64,000 bases of DNA. Source: Lottia gigantea (Eukaryota > Mollusca > Gastropoda > Lottiidae). A program made the position numbers and the translations under genes. The stretch lies in the NCBI RefSeq assembly GCF_000327385.1, contig NW_008710867.1, positions 369,268-433,267 of the forward strand, written 5' to 3'. The notes beneath the pieces are model-generated. The model saw nothing but the letters and a program-made list of their open reading frames with translations, had not been told where the DNA came from and did not search any database. Below are positions 23,511 to 35,115 of this stretch, piece by piece (positions within the stretch are counted from its first letter, which is position 1; every line of letters begins with the position of its first letter).

Positions 23511-23583
23511 CCGGGATTCGAACCCACGACCATAAAATAGACATGAGAGATCAACAGTTTAACCGACTGAGCTACCGCGAAAA
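23511..23583 (-). other. tRNA-like module T12
   Basis: Minus strand: GCGGTAGCTCAGTCGGTTAA as box A and GTGGGTTCGAATCCCGG as consensus box B (four of five T-stem pairs with wobble). Box spacing is like a normal tRNA, but the 5' TTCGCGG has no complement after the T arm. Confidence 0.6.
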
Positions 23584-23727
23584 GCACGTGCATAGTGTTC
23601 ACCAGTTGACCTAGCCCGAGTAGACTCAGATGTCCAGTCTCTTAGAACAACCAGTCCGCATTTTCTAATCTCTTTTTCTATAAAATCAATCCATATAATC
23701 TTTAAGTCGACAAGCAGTATTCAGTCA

Positions 23728-23800
23728 AGTGCGATGGCTCAATCGATAAACGCGTTCGTCCGCCATCGTCGTCCAGCTATGCGAGTTCAAGACCATAAGG
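23728..23800 (+). other. tRNA-like module T13
   Basis: GTGCGATGGCTCAATCGATA then GCGTTCGTCC, homologous to the head of T1 on the other strand. Box B is decayed (GCGAGTTCAAGACC). It closes the cluster. Confidence 0.5.
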
Positions 23801-24254
23801 TATGAAGAAAATTTGAAGGTAAGTGTGTAATATTAATTAGATTGTATTTGTAATAAATTTCCCATATAATATGCCAATACCAATCTTCAAGACACATAAT
23901 AACATAATTGTAAGCGTCAACTCCTACATAAATAAAATACAAAGTAATTTAAATAAATCCATCAAAGTTTTTATATTATTTAAGTTAACTGTTGTTTGGA
24001 AATGATTTGATTAAATGTAGTTACCCCCCTTAGACCATATTTAGTTTGGCAGTTTTGTAAAGTATTTTTCATAGAATTATGTCCTACTTTTTGGTTTGTC
24101 ATGTGATCAATATGTCGAGTATATGATTCAACCAAGCTTGCCATATTAGATACAATATTTAACCACATGTCTTTTGTTCTTGTAATTATACTAAAATGCA
24201 GCTATTGCAATCCCTTTTATAAAGTTTTGGATATATGGGGGGCTATTAATATGT

Positions 24255-25655
24255 GGGTTTCTATGTATCCTAGTGTTGGGTGCTGAGTACGAGTACGAAC
24301 CACAGAATTGTCAAAGGGATCTCAGACAATTCTGTCCCTGTGTAAAACGATTCAGACAAACACAACACACATTTCAATATTTATTCTTTAATCCAAAGTC
24401 AAACTGTTATTTGAAAACTACAGATTACATTTATTCACACAAAATATATTTTAATTTTCCAATAAAACGTTAAAGAACACTGTTATTTTTTACTAAAAGA
24501 CACTGCGACTGTATCCTCGTCCATTTCTCAGCGATGATGACTAATATGAGTGGTTTTCTTGTCCTCGAATCTTCGCCAGTTGAAATGTTGCACTCTAAAC
24601 TACAAAAACAAAGTTCCGCTACCCCATACTTCTAACATTAAAATGGCAAATTTCAGCTATGCGCTACATTTTAGCTCATGACAACTGTCTGATATTTTGG
24701 AATTCTGGTCCCTTGGGATTGGTAAGCCTTTCATTCACTCTCAAACGAAGTTAAAACGCTGGCATTTACTTTTTAAATCAGAAATTTGAAAAATTCGTGA
24801 TGAAGTCGGCCATTTTGTTTGTTTACATCTAGTCTTGATTATCAAAGCTGCAGGTTTCATGGCTATAAGTGTCTGGATAATCCCTCCCAAGGGAGACAAC
24901 TCATAACGTCAAAGTCGGTAGTAAAAAGACGTGCCGGGTAGACTTGATTGTCAAACAAAGTAAATTATTGCATTATTCTAACACGTGACTTCCGGTGTAA
25001 ACAAAATGGCTAACTTTGTCACGAATTTTTCAAATTTCTGATTTAAAACGTAAATGCCAGCGTTATACCTTCGTCTGAGAGTGAAAGAAGGGCTAACACA
25101 TCACCAGGGACCAGAATTCCAAAATACCAGACAGTTGTCATGAGCTCAAATTCAGCGAATAGCTGAAATTTGCCATTTTAATGTTTGAATTATGGGAAAT
25201 GGGGGTACCGGAAATTTGTTTTTGTTGTTTGGAGTGCAACATTTCAACTGACTTGATTTGAGGACAAGAGAACCACCTACGCCGCCACGTGAGAAATGGG
25301 CGAAGATACAGTCACAGTCATAGGATAATATGCTCCGTTTAGTGAGAAATTTATTCTCATGGACACATTATGCATATTTATCTATGGACAGACTCAACTT
25401 CCTCCTTAAAGTTTTATTGGAAAATGTGTTGTCTATAGACAGAAAAGTGTTCTTTATTGTGTGAATAAGTGTAATCTGTAAAGATAAAAGAATAAATTAA
25501 TATTGAAATTTGTGTTGTGTTTGCACAAAAGCCCCCAAGATATGAAGCTGACCCTGCTTTGGCCGCCCCATTTAATCATGTTTGTCCGAGCCCCTTTTGA
25601 CAATTCTGTGGTTCATACTCCGCACCCCAACCCTAAGATACAAAAGTTCCTGAAG
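24255..25655. mobile_element. Foldback element copy 1, 1.4-kb imperfect palindrome
   Basis: Left and right halves are inverted repeats over about 0.6-0.7 kb each. Outer landmarks are TATCCTAGTGTTGGGTGCTG and its counterpart CGCACCCCAACCCTAAGATA, then GAACCACAGAATTGTC versus GACAATTCTGTGGTTC. Inner landmarks are CATTTTGTTTGTTTACATC versus GGTGTAAACAAAATGGC. A core of about 600 bp (24613-25212, ends TTCCGCTACCCC / GGTACCGGAA) is what recurs in the later copies. No coding capacity; it looks like a non-autonomous foldback DNA transposon. Confidence 0.75.
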
Positions 25656-25982
25656 GGGAGCGCATACCCTTTCTGTCTTTCTAGCTTGCCACAGAAAAAT
25701 GCAGACTCAAGAGCCTAAATGTAGCACTTTATAAAGTGTTATTATAAACATAGTAAATCAGACATAAGAGTTAAAATTGTAACACATTTTTATTCAGCAC
25801 ATTACAATTTAAGATTAAGATTCAGTTGTATCTGTTGGCATATTTCTAATAATATCAGAATCACCTGAAAAAGATTTGAATAAATATAAGTATCAAGAAA
25901 AGAAAAACACAAACTGCACAAAAAATGATTCACAAAAGACATATTCTGGTACCAAAAGGTTACTTAAATAAGGACTTAACAT

Positions 25983-26593
25983 CCCGCTACCCCATAATTC
26001 TAACATTAAAATGGCAAATTTCCGCTATTCGCTACAATCCAGCTCATGACAATTGTCTGATCTTTTGGTATTTTAGTCCCTGGTGATTATTAAGCCCTTC
26101 TTTCACTCTCAAACGTTGTTATAAAGCCGGCATTAACGTTTAAAATCGGAAATTTGAAAAATTTGTGAAGAAGTCAGCCATTTTGTTTGTTTACATCTAG
26201 TCTTGATTATCAAAACTTTAGGTTTCATGAGTATAACTGTCTGGATAATCAAGTATTTGGAGTCTGCTTTTACCAAAGGGACACAACTCACAACGTCAAA
26301 TTCGTCGGTTGTAAAAAGACGCACCGGGTAGACTTGATTGTCAAACAAAGTAAATTATTGCAGTATTAAAACACGTGACTTCCGGTGTAAACAAAATGGC
26401 TGACTTTGTCACGAATTTTTCAAATTTCCGATTTAAAACGTAAATGCCAGCGTTCTAACTTCGTTTGAGAGTGAATGAAGGGCTTACACATCACCGGGGG
26501 CCATAATTCTAAAAGATCAGACAGTTGTCATGAGCTAAATTGTAGCGAATAGCTTAAATTCGCCATTTTAATGCTAGAATTATGGGGTAGCAG
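25983..26593. mobile_element. Foldback element copy 2 (core)
   Basis: Complete core from CCGCTACCCCATAATTCTAA to ATTATGGGGTAGCAG with about 230-bp inverted arms around a roughly 150-bp centre. The right flank (AGTGCAACATTTCATCTGAC and GTGAATAAATGTAATCTGTAG) matches the outer arm of copy 1. Confidence 0.75.
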
Positions 26594-26907
26594 AACTTTG
26601 GTTTAGTTGTTTGTAGTGCAACATTTCATCTGACGAAGATTAGAGAACAAGAGGACCCCCCACGTTCCACATGAGAAATTGGAAGAAGATACAGTCGCAG
26701 TCAAAGGATAACATGCGCCTATGGACAGATACATTATGCTCTTTTACGTTTTATTGGAAAACTTATTGTGTATGGAGAGAAACGTGTTCTTTTTTTTGTG
26801 TGAATAAATGTAATCTGTAGTTTTCAATTAACAGTCTGACTTTGAATTAAAGAATAAATATTGTAATGTGTGTTGTGTTTGATATGAAGATGGATGTGCT
26901 TTGGCCA

Positions 26908-27584
26908 TCCAATTTGAAAAATTCGTGACGAAGTCGGCCATTTTGTTTGTTTACATCTAGTCTTGATTGTCAAAACTTCAGGTTTCGTGAACATTAGTGG
27001 CTTGATAATCATGTATGTGGAGTCTGCTTTTTAATACCAATCCAAACCACGCCCACGTGTTTCCCTACCCTACCCGTCATTCAAAGCAAAATTTGTATTT
27101 CCGAGGGCTCCAGGGCGTTGATTGTTGCTTGATTTGATGTGTTGGGGACCCTAAAAGACAAGAAATTAAAATATGTGGTTATAAACAGCGGAGCAAACAC
27201 GCTATTCCCAACACAAAACAACACCAGCGCTACTATTCATTTTTTAGTGTTATCCGAGCATGATCTAAGGGAGACAACTCAACGTCAAATTCGTCGGTGG
27301 TAAAAAGACGCGCCAGGTAGACTTGATTGTCAAACAAAGTAAATTATTGCAGTATTAAAACACGTGACTTCCGGTGTAAACAAAATGGCTGACTTTGTCA
27401 CAAATTTTTCAACTTTCTGATTTAAAACGTAAATGCCAGCGTTTTAACTTCGTTTGAGAGTGAATGAAGGGCTTAAACATCACCGGAGGCCATAATTCTA
27501 AAAGATTAGACAGTTGTCATGAGCTGAATTGTAGCGAATAGCTAATGTTCGCCATTTTAATGCTAGAATTATGGGGAAGCGGAA
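26908..27584. mobile_element. Foldback element copy 3, left-truncated with insertion
   Basis: The left arm starts at AATTTGAAAAATTCGTGA, lacking about 170 bp. The centre is interrupted by about 237 bp of unrelated sequence (27031-27267); the right arm is complete to ATTATGGGGAAGCGG. Confidence 0.7.
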
Positions 27585-27956
27585 CTTCGTTTTAGTTCAT
27601 TTCCTGAACAACCAGGAACAGTTCCTGAAGGGGAGCGCATAACTTTCTGTCTTCCTAGCCAGCCAAAGCAAAATGTAAACTCCAGAGCTTAAAGGTAGCA
27701 CTCTATAAAGTGTAATATAAAACAAAGGAATCAGACAAAAGAGTTAAAATTGTAACACATTTTTATTCAGTACATTACAATTTAAGATTTAGATTTGGTT
27801 GTATCTGTTGGCATATTTATAATAATATCAGAATCACCTGAAAAAGATAAGAAGAAATGTAAGTATTAAGAAAAGTAAAACACAAACTGTCCAGAAAATG
27901 ATACACAAAAGGCACATTCTGGTACTAAAAGGTTACTTAATTAAGGACATAACATT

Positions 27957-28567
27957 AAGCTACCCCATAATTCTAACATTAAAATGGCAAATTTCCGCTA
28001 TTCGCTACAATCCAGCTCATAACAACTGTCTGATTTTTTGGTATTTTAGTCCCTGGTGATTGTTAAGCCCTTCTTTCACTCTCAAACGAAGTCATAACGC
28101 CGGAATTAACGTTAAAAATCGGAAATTTGAAAAATTTGTGAAGAAGTCAGCCATTTTGTTTGTTTACATCTAGTCTTGATTATCAAAACTGCAGGTTTCA
28201 TGAGTATAACTGTCTGGATAATCAAGTATTTGGAGTCTGCTTTTACCAAAGGGAGACAACTCACAACGTCAAATTCGTCGGTTGTAAAAAGACGAGCCGG
28301 GTAGACTTGATTATCAAACAAAGTAAATTATTGCAGTATTAAAACACGTGACTTCCGGTGTAAACAAAATGGCTGACTTTGTCACGAATTCTTCAAATTT
28401 CCGATTTAAAACGTAAATGCCAGCGTTTTAACTTCGTTTGAGAGTGATTGAAGGGCTTAAACATCACCAGAGGCCATAATTCTAAAAGATCAGACAGTTG
28501 TCATGAGCTGAATTGTAGCGAATAGCTTAAATTCGCCATTTTAATGCTAGAATTATGGGGAAGCGGA
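27957..28567. mobile_element. Foldback element copy 4 (core)
   Basis: Complete core, nearly identical to copy 2 and at the same position within the 1975-bp unit. Confidence 0.75.
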
Positions 28568-28748
28568 ACATCGTTTTAGTTCATTTCCTGAACAGTCAGG
28601 AACATACCCTTTTTGTCTTCCTAGCTCGCCAAAGCAAAATATCAACTCCAGAGTTAAAAGTAGCACTCTATAAAGTGTATTATAAAACAAAGAAAATTGT
28701 AACACATTTTTATTCAGTACATTACAATTTACTTTACTAAGGACTTAA

Positions 28749-29347
28749 CATAATTCTAACATTAAAATAGCAAATTTCCGCTATTCGCTACAATCCAGCT
28801 CATGACAACTGTCTGATCTTTTGGTATTCTAGTCCTTGGTGATTGTCAAGCCTTCATTCACTCTCAAACGAAGTCATAATGCCGGCATTAACGTTTAAAA
28901 TCGGAAATTTGAAAAATTTGTGATGAAGTCAGCCATTTTGTTTGTTTACATCTAGTCTTGATTATCAAAACTGCATGTTTCATGAGTATAAGTGTCTGGA
29001 TAATCATGTATTTGGAGTCTGCTTTTTCCAAAGGGAGACAACTCACAACGTCAAATTCGTCGGTAGTAAAAAGACCTTTTCGGTAGACTTGATTGTCAAA
29101 CAAAGTAAATTATTGCAGTATTATAACACGTGACTTCCGGTGTAAACAAAATGGCTGACATTGTCACGAATTTTTCAAATTCCGGATTTAAAACGTAAAT
29201 GCCAGCGTTCTAACTTCGTTTGAGAGTGAATGAAGGGCTAAACAATCACCAGGGACCAGAATTCCAAAAGATCAGACAGTTGTTACGAGCTTTATTGTAG
29301 CGAATAGCTGAAATTTGCTATCTTATTGTTAGAATATGGGGTAGCAG
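28749..29347. mobile_element. Foldback element copy 5 (core, left tip missing)
   Basis: Starts at TAATTCTAACATTAAAATAG without the CCGCTACCCC tip and ends at ATATGGGGTAGCAG. The right flank runs to about 29690 and matches the outer arm of copy 1. Confidence 0.7.
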
Positions 29348-29895
29348 CACTTTGGTTTAGTTGTTTGTAGTGCAACATTTCATCTGACGAAGATTAGAGA
29401 ACAAGAGAACCACCCACGTACCACATGAGAAATTGGAAGAACATACAGTCGCAGTCAAAGGATAACATGCGCCTCTAGACAGACACATTATGCTCTTTTA
29501 CGTTTTATTGGAAAAATTATTGTCTATGGGCAGAAATGTGTTCTTTTTTGTGTGAATAAATGTAATCTGTAGCTTTCAAATGACTCTAGATTAAAAAATA
29601 AATATTGTAATGTGTGTGGTGTTTGTGCAAAAGCCCCAAAGATATGAAGCTGGCCATACTTTGCCCGCACCATTCAATCATGTTTGACATAGGGATGGAA
29701 TTGTCTGAGCATTCTTATTCGGAAGTATTAAACACTAGCAGTACCCAATTCTATATTATTACTAGCTAACATACCATAGTACTCAATTTCACTTTTACTA
29801 CAATATACACACTCAAACTGAACTACCATGAACAGTCGCTGATTCAGTTGTGTCACCTGAAAAAAAAAAAATAGTCTTAAAATAAGCATCAAAGA

Positions 29896-31424
29896 AAAAA
29901 TGTAAATAGCTTGAAGTATATTCGTACAAATTAAACACTGCAGAAATAAGTTTTTTTCGACATCTGCACGGAAGCTTAAAATTATTTCATTGTTTCAATT
30001 TGCATTACAATGTATCTGGAATATCCTGTCCAAAAATCATACAAATATATTCATTCATAAGCCAGTGAGAACCTTTTTACTTTTATACTCAATTTCTCAA
30101 AATGGCTATATAAGCAATATACAATATTATGACACGTAAAATTCTAAATCAACTATAACTTTCTTACTTCTCTTCATAAATCAATTTGGTAAAAAGTTTT
30201 AGGTTTCTCAGTCTAACAAAAACCTGAAAAACAGAAAAAATTCAGAATAAACAAGTTTGTTACCTGACTAAAGTTGAAAATACAATGTAAATAGTTTGAA
30301 GTATATTCGTTCAAATTAAACACTGCAGAAATAATTTTTTTTTTACGTCTGCATGGAAGCTTTAAATTATTTCATTGTTTCAATTTGCATTACAATGTAT
30401 CTGGAATATCCTGTCCAAAAATCATACAAATATATTCATTCATAAGCCAGTGAGAACCATTTAATTTTTATACTCAATTTCTCAAAATGGCTATATAAGC
30501 AATATACAATATTATGACACGTAAAATTCTAAATCAACTATAACTTTCTTACTTCTCTTCATAAATCAATTTGGTAAAAAGTTTTAGGTTTCTCAGTCTA
30601 ACAAAAACCTGAAAAACAGAAAAAATTCAGAATAAACAAATTTGTTACCTAACTAAAGTTGAAAATACAATGTAAATAGCTTGAAGTATATTCGTACAAA
30701 TTAAACACTGCAGAAATAATTTTTTTTTGACGTTTGTATGGATGCTAAAAATTATTTGATTGTTTCAATTTGCATTACAATGTATCTGCAATATCCTGTC
30801 CAAAAATCATACAAATATATTCATTCATAAGCCAGTGAGAACCATTTTACTTTTATACTCAATTTCTCAAAATGGCTATATAAGCGATATACAATATTAT
30901 GATGCGTAAAATTCTAAATCAACTATAACTTTCTTACTTCTCTTCATAAATCAATTTGGTAAAAAGTTTTAGATTTCTCAGTCTAACAAAAACCTGAAAA
31001 ACAGAAAAAATTCAGAATAAACAAATTTGTTACCTGACTAAAGTTGAAAATACAATGTGAATAGCTTGAAGTATATTCGTACAAATTAAACACTGCAGAA
31101 ATAATATTTTTTGGACGTCTGCATGGAAGCTTAAAATCATTTCATTGTTTCAATTTGCATTACAATGTATCTGGAATATCCTGTCCAAAAATCATACAAA
31201 TATATCCAGTGAGAACCATTTTACTTTTATACTCAATTTCTCAAAATGGCTATATAAGCGATATACAATATTATGATGCGTAAAATTCTAAATCAACTAT
31301 AACTTTCTTACTTCTCTTCATAAATCAATTTGGTAAAAAGTTTTAGGTTTCTCAGTCTAACAAAAACCTGAAAAACAGAAAAAATTCAGAATAAACAAAT
31401 TTGTTACCTGACTAAAGTTGAACA
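29896..31424. repeat. 385-bp satellite, four tandem copies
   Basis: TGTAAATAGCTTGAAGTATA recurs at 29901, 30286, 30671 and 31056, an exact 385-bp period. Each copy contains GCATTACAATGTATCTGGAA and CAAAATGGCTATATAAGC. Copies 1-3 differ by few substitutions; copy 4 has a short deletion around 31203. The high identity implies recent amplification or ongoing homogenisation. Confidence 0.9.
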
Positions 31425-31805
31425 TTTTTTACTGAAATCTTCTTAAATAATTATCTTTGCCAAGTAACATTAAAACTTTAAGATACTAGAGGCTCTTCAT
31501 ATTTCCCAAACCCTGAAAGAAATTAAAATTTCAAATATCAAAATTTTAATTTAGATCAAACCGTAATCTTAAAATAGGCCTTGAAGAAAATACAATGTAA
31601 ATGCATGTAGCTTGAAGTATATTAATTTGTACAAATTAATTGCTTGCTTAGAATTACATAAATACTGCTTGACAAGACCTATTACTTTTTGGGGTTTGTG
31701 ATAAAAAAGGCATATAACATCTACAACTTTAGATTATCACCCCATTCAATAAGTATCAGGTAACACAAGTTGTATGACGACTAGACCGAGGATAATTTTT
31801 TACCA

Positions 31806-31882
31806 TGAAAATGATTCGAACCCGAAGCACCTAATCGCCTTGCAGACGATAATTCAACTCATAAGCGATTCTACCACTTTAT
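31806..31882 (-). other. Isolated tRNA-like module with GCA loop
   Basis: Minus strand: AAAGTGGTAGAATCGC as degenerate box A. ATCGT-CTGCAAG-GCGAT is a five-pair anticodon stem (one wobble) with a seven-base loop, T33 and anticodon GCA (Cys). Then CGGGTTCGAATC as box B. The D region is too long and no acceptor stem is visible. Confidence 0.45.
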
Positions 31883-32082
31883 CAGAGAATATCATGTTAC
31901 TCAATGGAGTCAATGACTACAACTTTTTTTAAAGTATGGAATGGCTGTAGAATGTTTATCCTCTGGTCAACACCAATGACAGTACACGATAAACTTGAAT
32001 AACTAGTTGTGCAGCTTACAGACCGTTAAAAGTTAAAAAATTCTGCATGTATTCGTTTTTACAGCCAAGGATTCGGAATCTT

Positions 32083-32490
32083 TCTGATACTTATGCTCGA
32101 TGTCGGCCATGTTTGTTCACATCCAACAGACTCGAACTAAAAGTCGTAATGAGCTATAGACGTCTGAGTCTGGTTAATCCAAAATATAATGTGCTTCCGG
32201 TTTACGGAAATTACTTGGAGAGCCGACTGTAATCATTCGGCAACACCCGTCAAATTCCGTATATGGGCACGTGCCTCTGTCTCGAACATTTAGTTCTAAT
32301 AAAAATCTAACAGTCGATTTTTGACATCATTCAAAAGAGTTATTCCCCTTAGACCGTAAATGACGTATGGTCGTAGACTTGATTGTCTAATAAGCAACAA
32401 AATTGCACTGGTACTTTAGTCTCGAATATCAAACAAAACAAATAGAGCGATAAAAACAAAATGGCGGCTTTTTGTCAAAAGTTTCAACTG
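32083..32490. mobile_element. Diverged relative of the foldback element
   Basis: GTCGGCCATGTTTGTTCACATC...CGAACTAAAAGT on the left is inverted against ACTTTAGTCTCGAATATC...AAAACAAAATGGCGGC on the right. The centre keeps GTAGACTTGATTGTC. It is an old member of the same family with much lower identity. Confidence 0.5.
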
Positions 32491-33612
32491 TACATCAGTT
32501 TAAATATGATAGGACCAATTCAAACCACTGTCATGGTAAAATGGGGATTTGATTACATTCATGCACGATTCTATGAGGTCTACATACAGTTTTGACAGCT
32601 GTTGTGTCTTTTTTCAGTCTGGACTCGAAGGTCAAAGTTGTGAGGCGATGGAAGTGCCAAAACGTAAACAAACATGGCGGCTTTATTGTTTACATTCATT
32701 AAAATGTTAATCAAGTGAATTAAAGTCGTTTCTTAATCAATCTGTGTGTTTATTTCATAGAGAATATGTTGAAGTGTGTCTCCATTGCTTCAATGAGGGA
32801 TGTAAATGCATTGGGAGGACCAAATAAGACTTACATGAGGTTTTACATCAGTGACAGTCCAACTGATAGTAAAGTTTCAATGGAAGATGTCTTTCACAGG
32901 CATCAGAATTTTTCTTACCAAATCGCCGGCAGACGAGCTACCTACTGAGGCTGAGCTATTCCTCTGCCACTTATTGGGGGAAATTACCTAGTCAGGACAG
33001 AAGCAATAACTGGGCTCGTTGTTATTGATTTGGACTGACAAATAACACATTAAATGATATAAAACAATGGATTATTCTATAGAATCTATTATTGTACAGT
33101 AAATAGACAAAGAATTATCAGAAAAAAGGTGACTTTATCCAGAAAGTTATGATACAAAATCATACAAATAATTTGATTGACAAGTGAGAAATACTGGGAT
33201 TTTAAATGATAATACCAAGACACAATATCTTAAAAAATATAACTCATAGTATTGTTTCATTTTTTCCTAGCTCTGTACTTAAGTAACATGGAGTGCAGAT
33301 ACCCACAGAAAATACAGAAACAGAATATCTAGAGGAGTATCATAATCAGATTGAGTGGTGAAGTAAGCCACAGAGAACAAAGGAAACCAATTATCTAGAG
33401 CTGTATCAGGGTTGACTGTAATAATAAACATAAAAAGCCGTTAGGTAACAATTAAATAAACTAGTAAAGATAAATGGGAACACTCGCTAAAAGATAATTA
33501 GAATGAAAGAAATATGGCCAAGGACTGTCTTCATAGCCTTAAATCGAGTAAATCATGTTGTATGAAGTCATTTTCTGCTAAAATAAGCTTTGAAAGTTTT
33601 ACATTTTTACCA

Positions 33613-33716
33613 AATGCCGCCATATTGTTTACACCGGAAGTCACGTGTTACAATACTGCAGTAATTTACTTTGTTTGACAACCAAGTCTACCTGGTTAGT
33701 CTTTTTACTACCGATG
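33613..33716 (-). mobile_element. Foldback element fragment, opposite orientation
   Basis: GTTTACACCGGAAGTCACGT, TTTACTTTGTTTGACAACCA and TAGTCTTTTTACTACCGA are the reverse complement of the central/right-arm junction of the copies at 24.6-29.3 kb. Confidence 0.7.
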
Positions 33717-35115
33717 ACAGTCAACTACTGCCGATTAATAAATCAAGTGCATCTTTTCACAGCCGAAGATGACCAAAACTGCCATTGACTAACGATTATA
33801 AATAAATTCGATTAATTGTGTGTATACAGTATTATTCCCGCGTTTTTTTTTATTTTCTGGAGATTACTTGTCAGCCGCCGCCCTCTCACCCCTCACAGCG
33901 CCGAAAACATTTTTTTCGGGCGAAAATCTCATAACAAGATTAAAGAATCGGGCAATCTCAGATATCTCGCAACACCCCCCACCCCTTGCCCCCTCTCGGA
34001 CGTAAACCTGGCTCCGCCTCTGGCAGGGCAGTTAGTTAGCTGCCATCTTGAAAAATATTCAGTCATTATTTGATCCTGCAGACCAAATCGGATTTTCTTT
34101 TTTCATATTGATTATGTTAATCGAATCAGACTTAAAATTGTACCCTATCAAGAAAGGTCACGACTCCAATTCTAAATATTCGTAGTCTTCATCTCCCAGA
34201 CAAAACCTTGCAATTTATCTTTTGAATCCATTTATTGTTTGTCTCAAAAATCGACAAAAATTGGATTTTCTGACTTTGGTTCTTCCTCCCCTAATACCCC
34301 CCCCCCCCCCCCCACCCTCACTTTCAAATCTTTTTGTACCCACCCTTTTGGAAGCGGCACTGCCTCACAGTGTATTTGCGTTCTGCGGACTCATGATTTT
34401 GCCGGTTCAATTTCAGCCAACTTTATGGGACAATCCACAATCCTGCTTTAAAAAAAAACAGTCGGTAAGAGTGAAAGAACCTTAGAACCTCAAGCCTAAT
34501 TAATTCTTGATCGCCCAGTAACATTACAAAACCAACAAAACAAATAACACACTGAAGACAGATGGTTTGTGTCGAGAATTACCAGACGTTCTTAACGAGA
34601 TACCTTTGATGAATTGAGGCGAGGCATGATGATCTTTTTCCATCACCCGATCCTCAAAATATTACAACTAAAAAAAATCAAGGGGTCCACCATATTCAGA
34701 TTTTAGGGAATCATTCATCCCTTTAATCAAACATGCCACAATCAAAGTCGAATAAGCTGAAAAACCACCTTTAATGGGACACTCAAAATGCCAGTGTTTT
34801 GGCGCGGCATGTTCCCACCGTCTACTACGTTTTTTATATATTTGCAGACACCAAGATAACATGTTGTTATTAAAACTCCCAAAACCAAGAGAAAGAAATA
34901 AACACCTTCTAACAATAACCGCCAACGCTTTGACCTTCGACCTACAGCCGAAATCCATTGGAACACATTCGAAATATATACAAGCAATTTGCACTACAGC
35001 TGTGAGAGACTGGTTGTTCGAGACTGGCACCAGATTTCCAAAAATAGCAGACGAAAATGAACAGGGATAGAAACGTAAGAACAGAATTTGGCCCAAATGT
35101 GACTTTTCTTGGATA

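Larger units (their letters stand above)
25646..29347. repeat. 1975-bp tandem duplication carrying foldback copies
   Basis: GTTCCTGAAGGGGAGCGCAT at 25646 recurs at 27621 (1975 bp), and a shortened version of the unit starts near 28598. Intervals between foldback cores (CTTTCTGTCTTTCTAGC, GTAACACATTTTTATTCAG, AATCACCTGAAAAAGAT) repeat together with the cores. The array therefore grew by duplication of a composite unit, not only by transposition. Confidence 0.75.
31883..35115. other. Gene-free stretch before the Ig-domain gene
   Basis: Apart from the two foldback relatives noted above and a C18 run near 34300, I see no supportable gene. A small frame at 32766-32948 has no splice or family support. 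The stretch should include the promoter of the gene starting at 35116; no recognisable core motif was found. Confidence 0.4.

Noticed and set aside
19424-23800. Working tRNA genes
   Set aside because: Box A and box B are present, but no module has a seven-pair acceptor stem and most lack a proper anticodon arm, so I did not call any as a functional tRNA.
24255-29347. CRISPR-like array or coding transposon
   Set aside because: Repeats are long inverted arms without uniform spacers, the sequence is eukaryotic, and no transposase frame exists; the open frames in the centres are short and shared only because the DNA is repeated.
32766-32948. 60-codon plus-strand frame after a TTTCATAG acceptor-like sequence
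   Set aside because: No family resemblance, no joining exon, and it lies beside diverged foldback repeats.
34668-35096. 142-codon minus-strand frame just upstream of the Ig gene
   Set aside because: Composition is random-looking, it overlaps other frames on both strands, and there is no domain. Its position would also conflict with the promoter of the gene at 35116.
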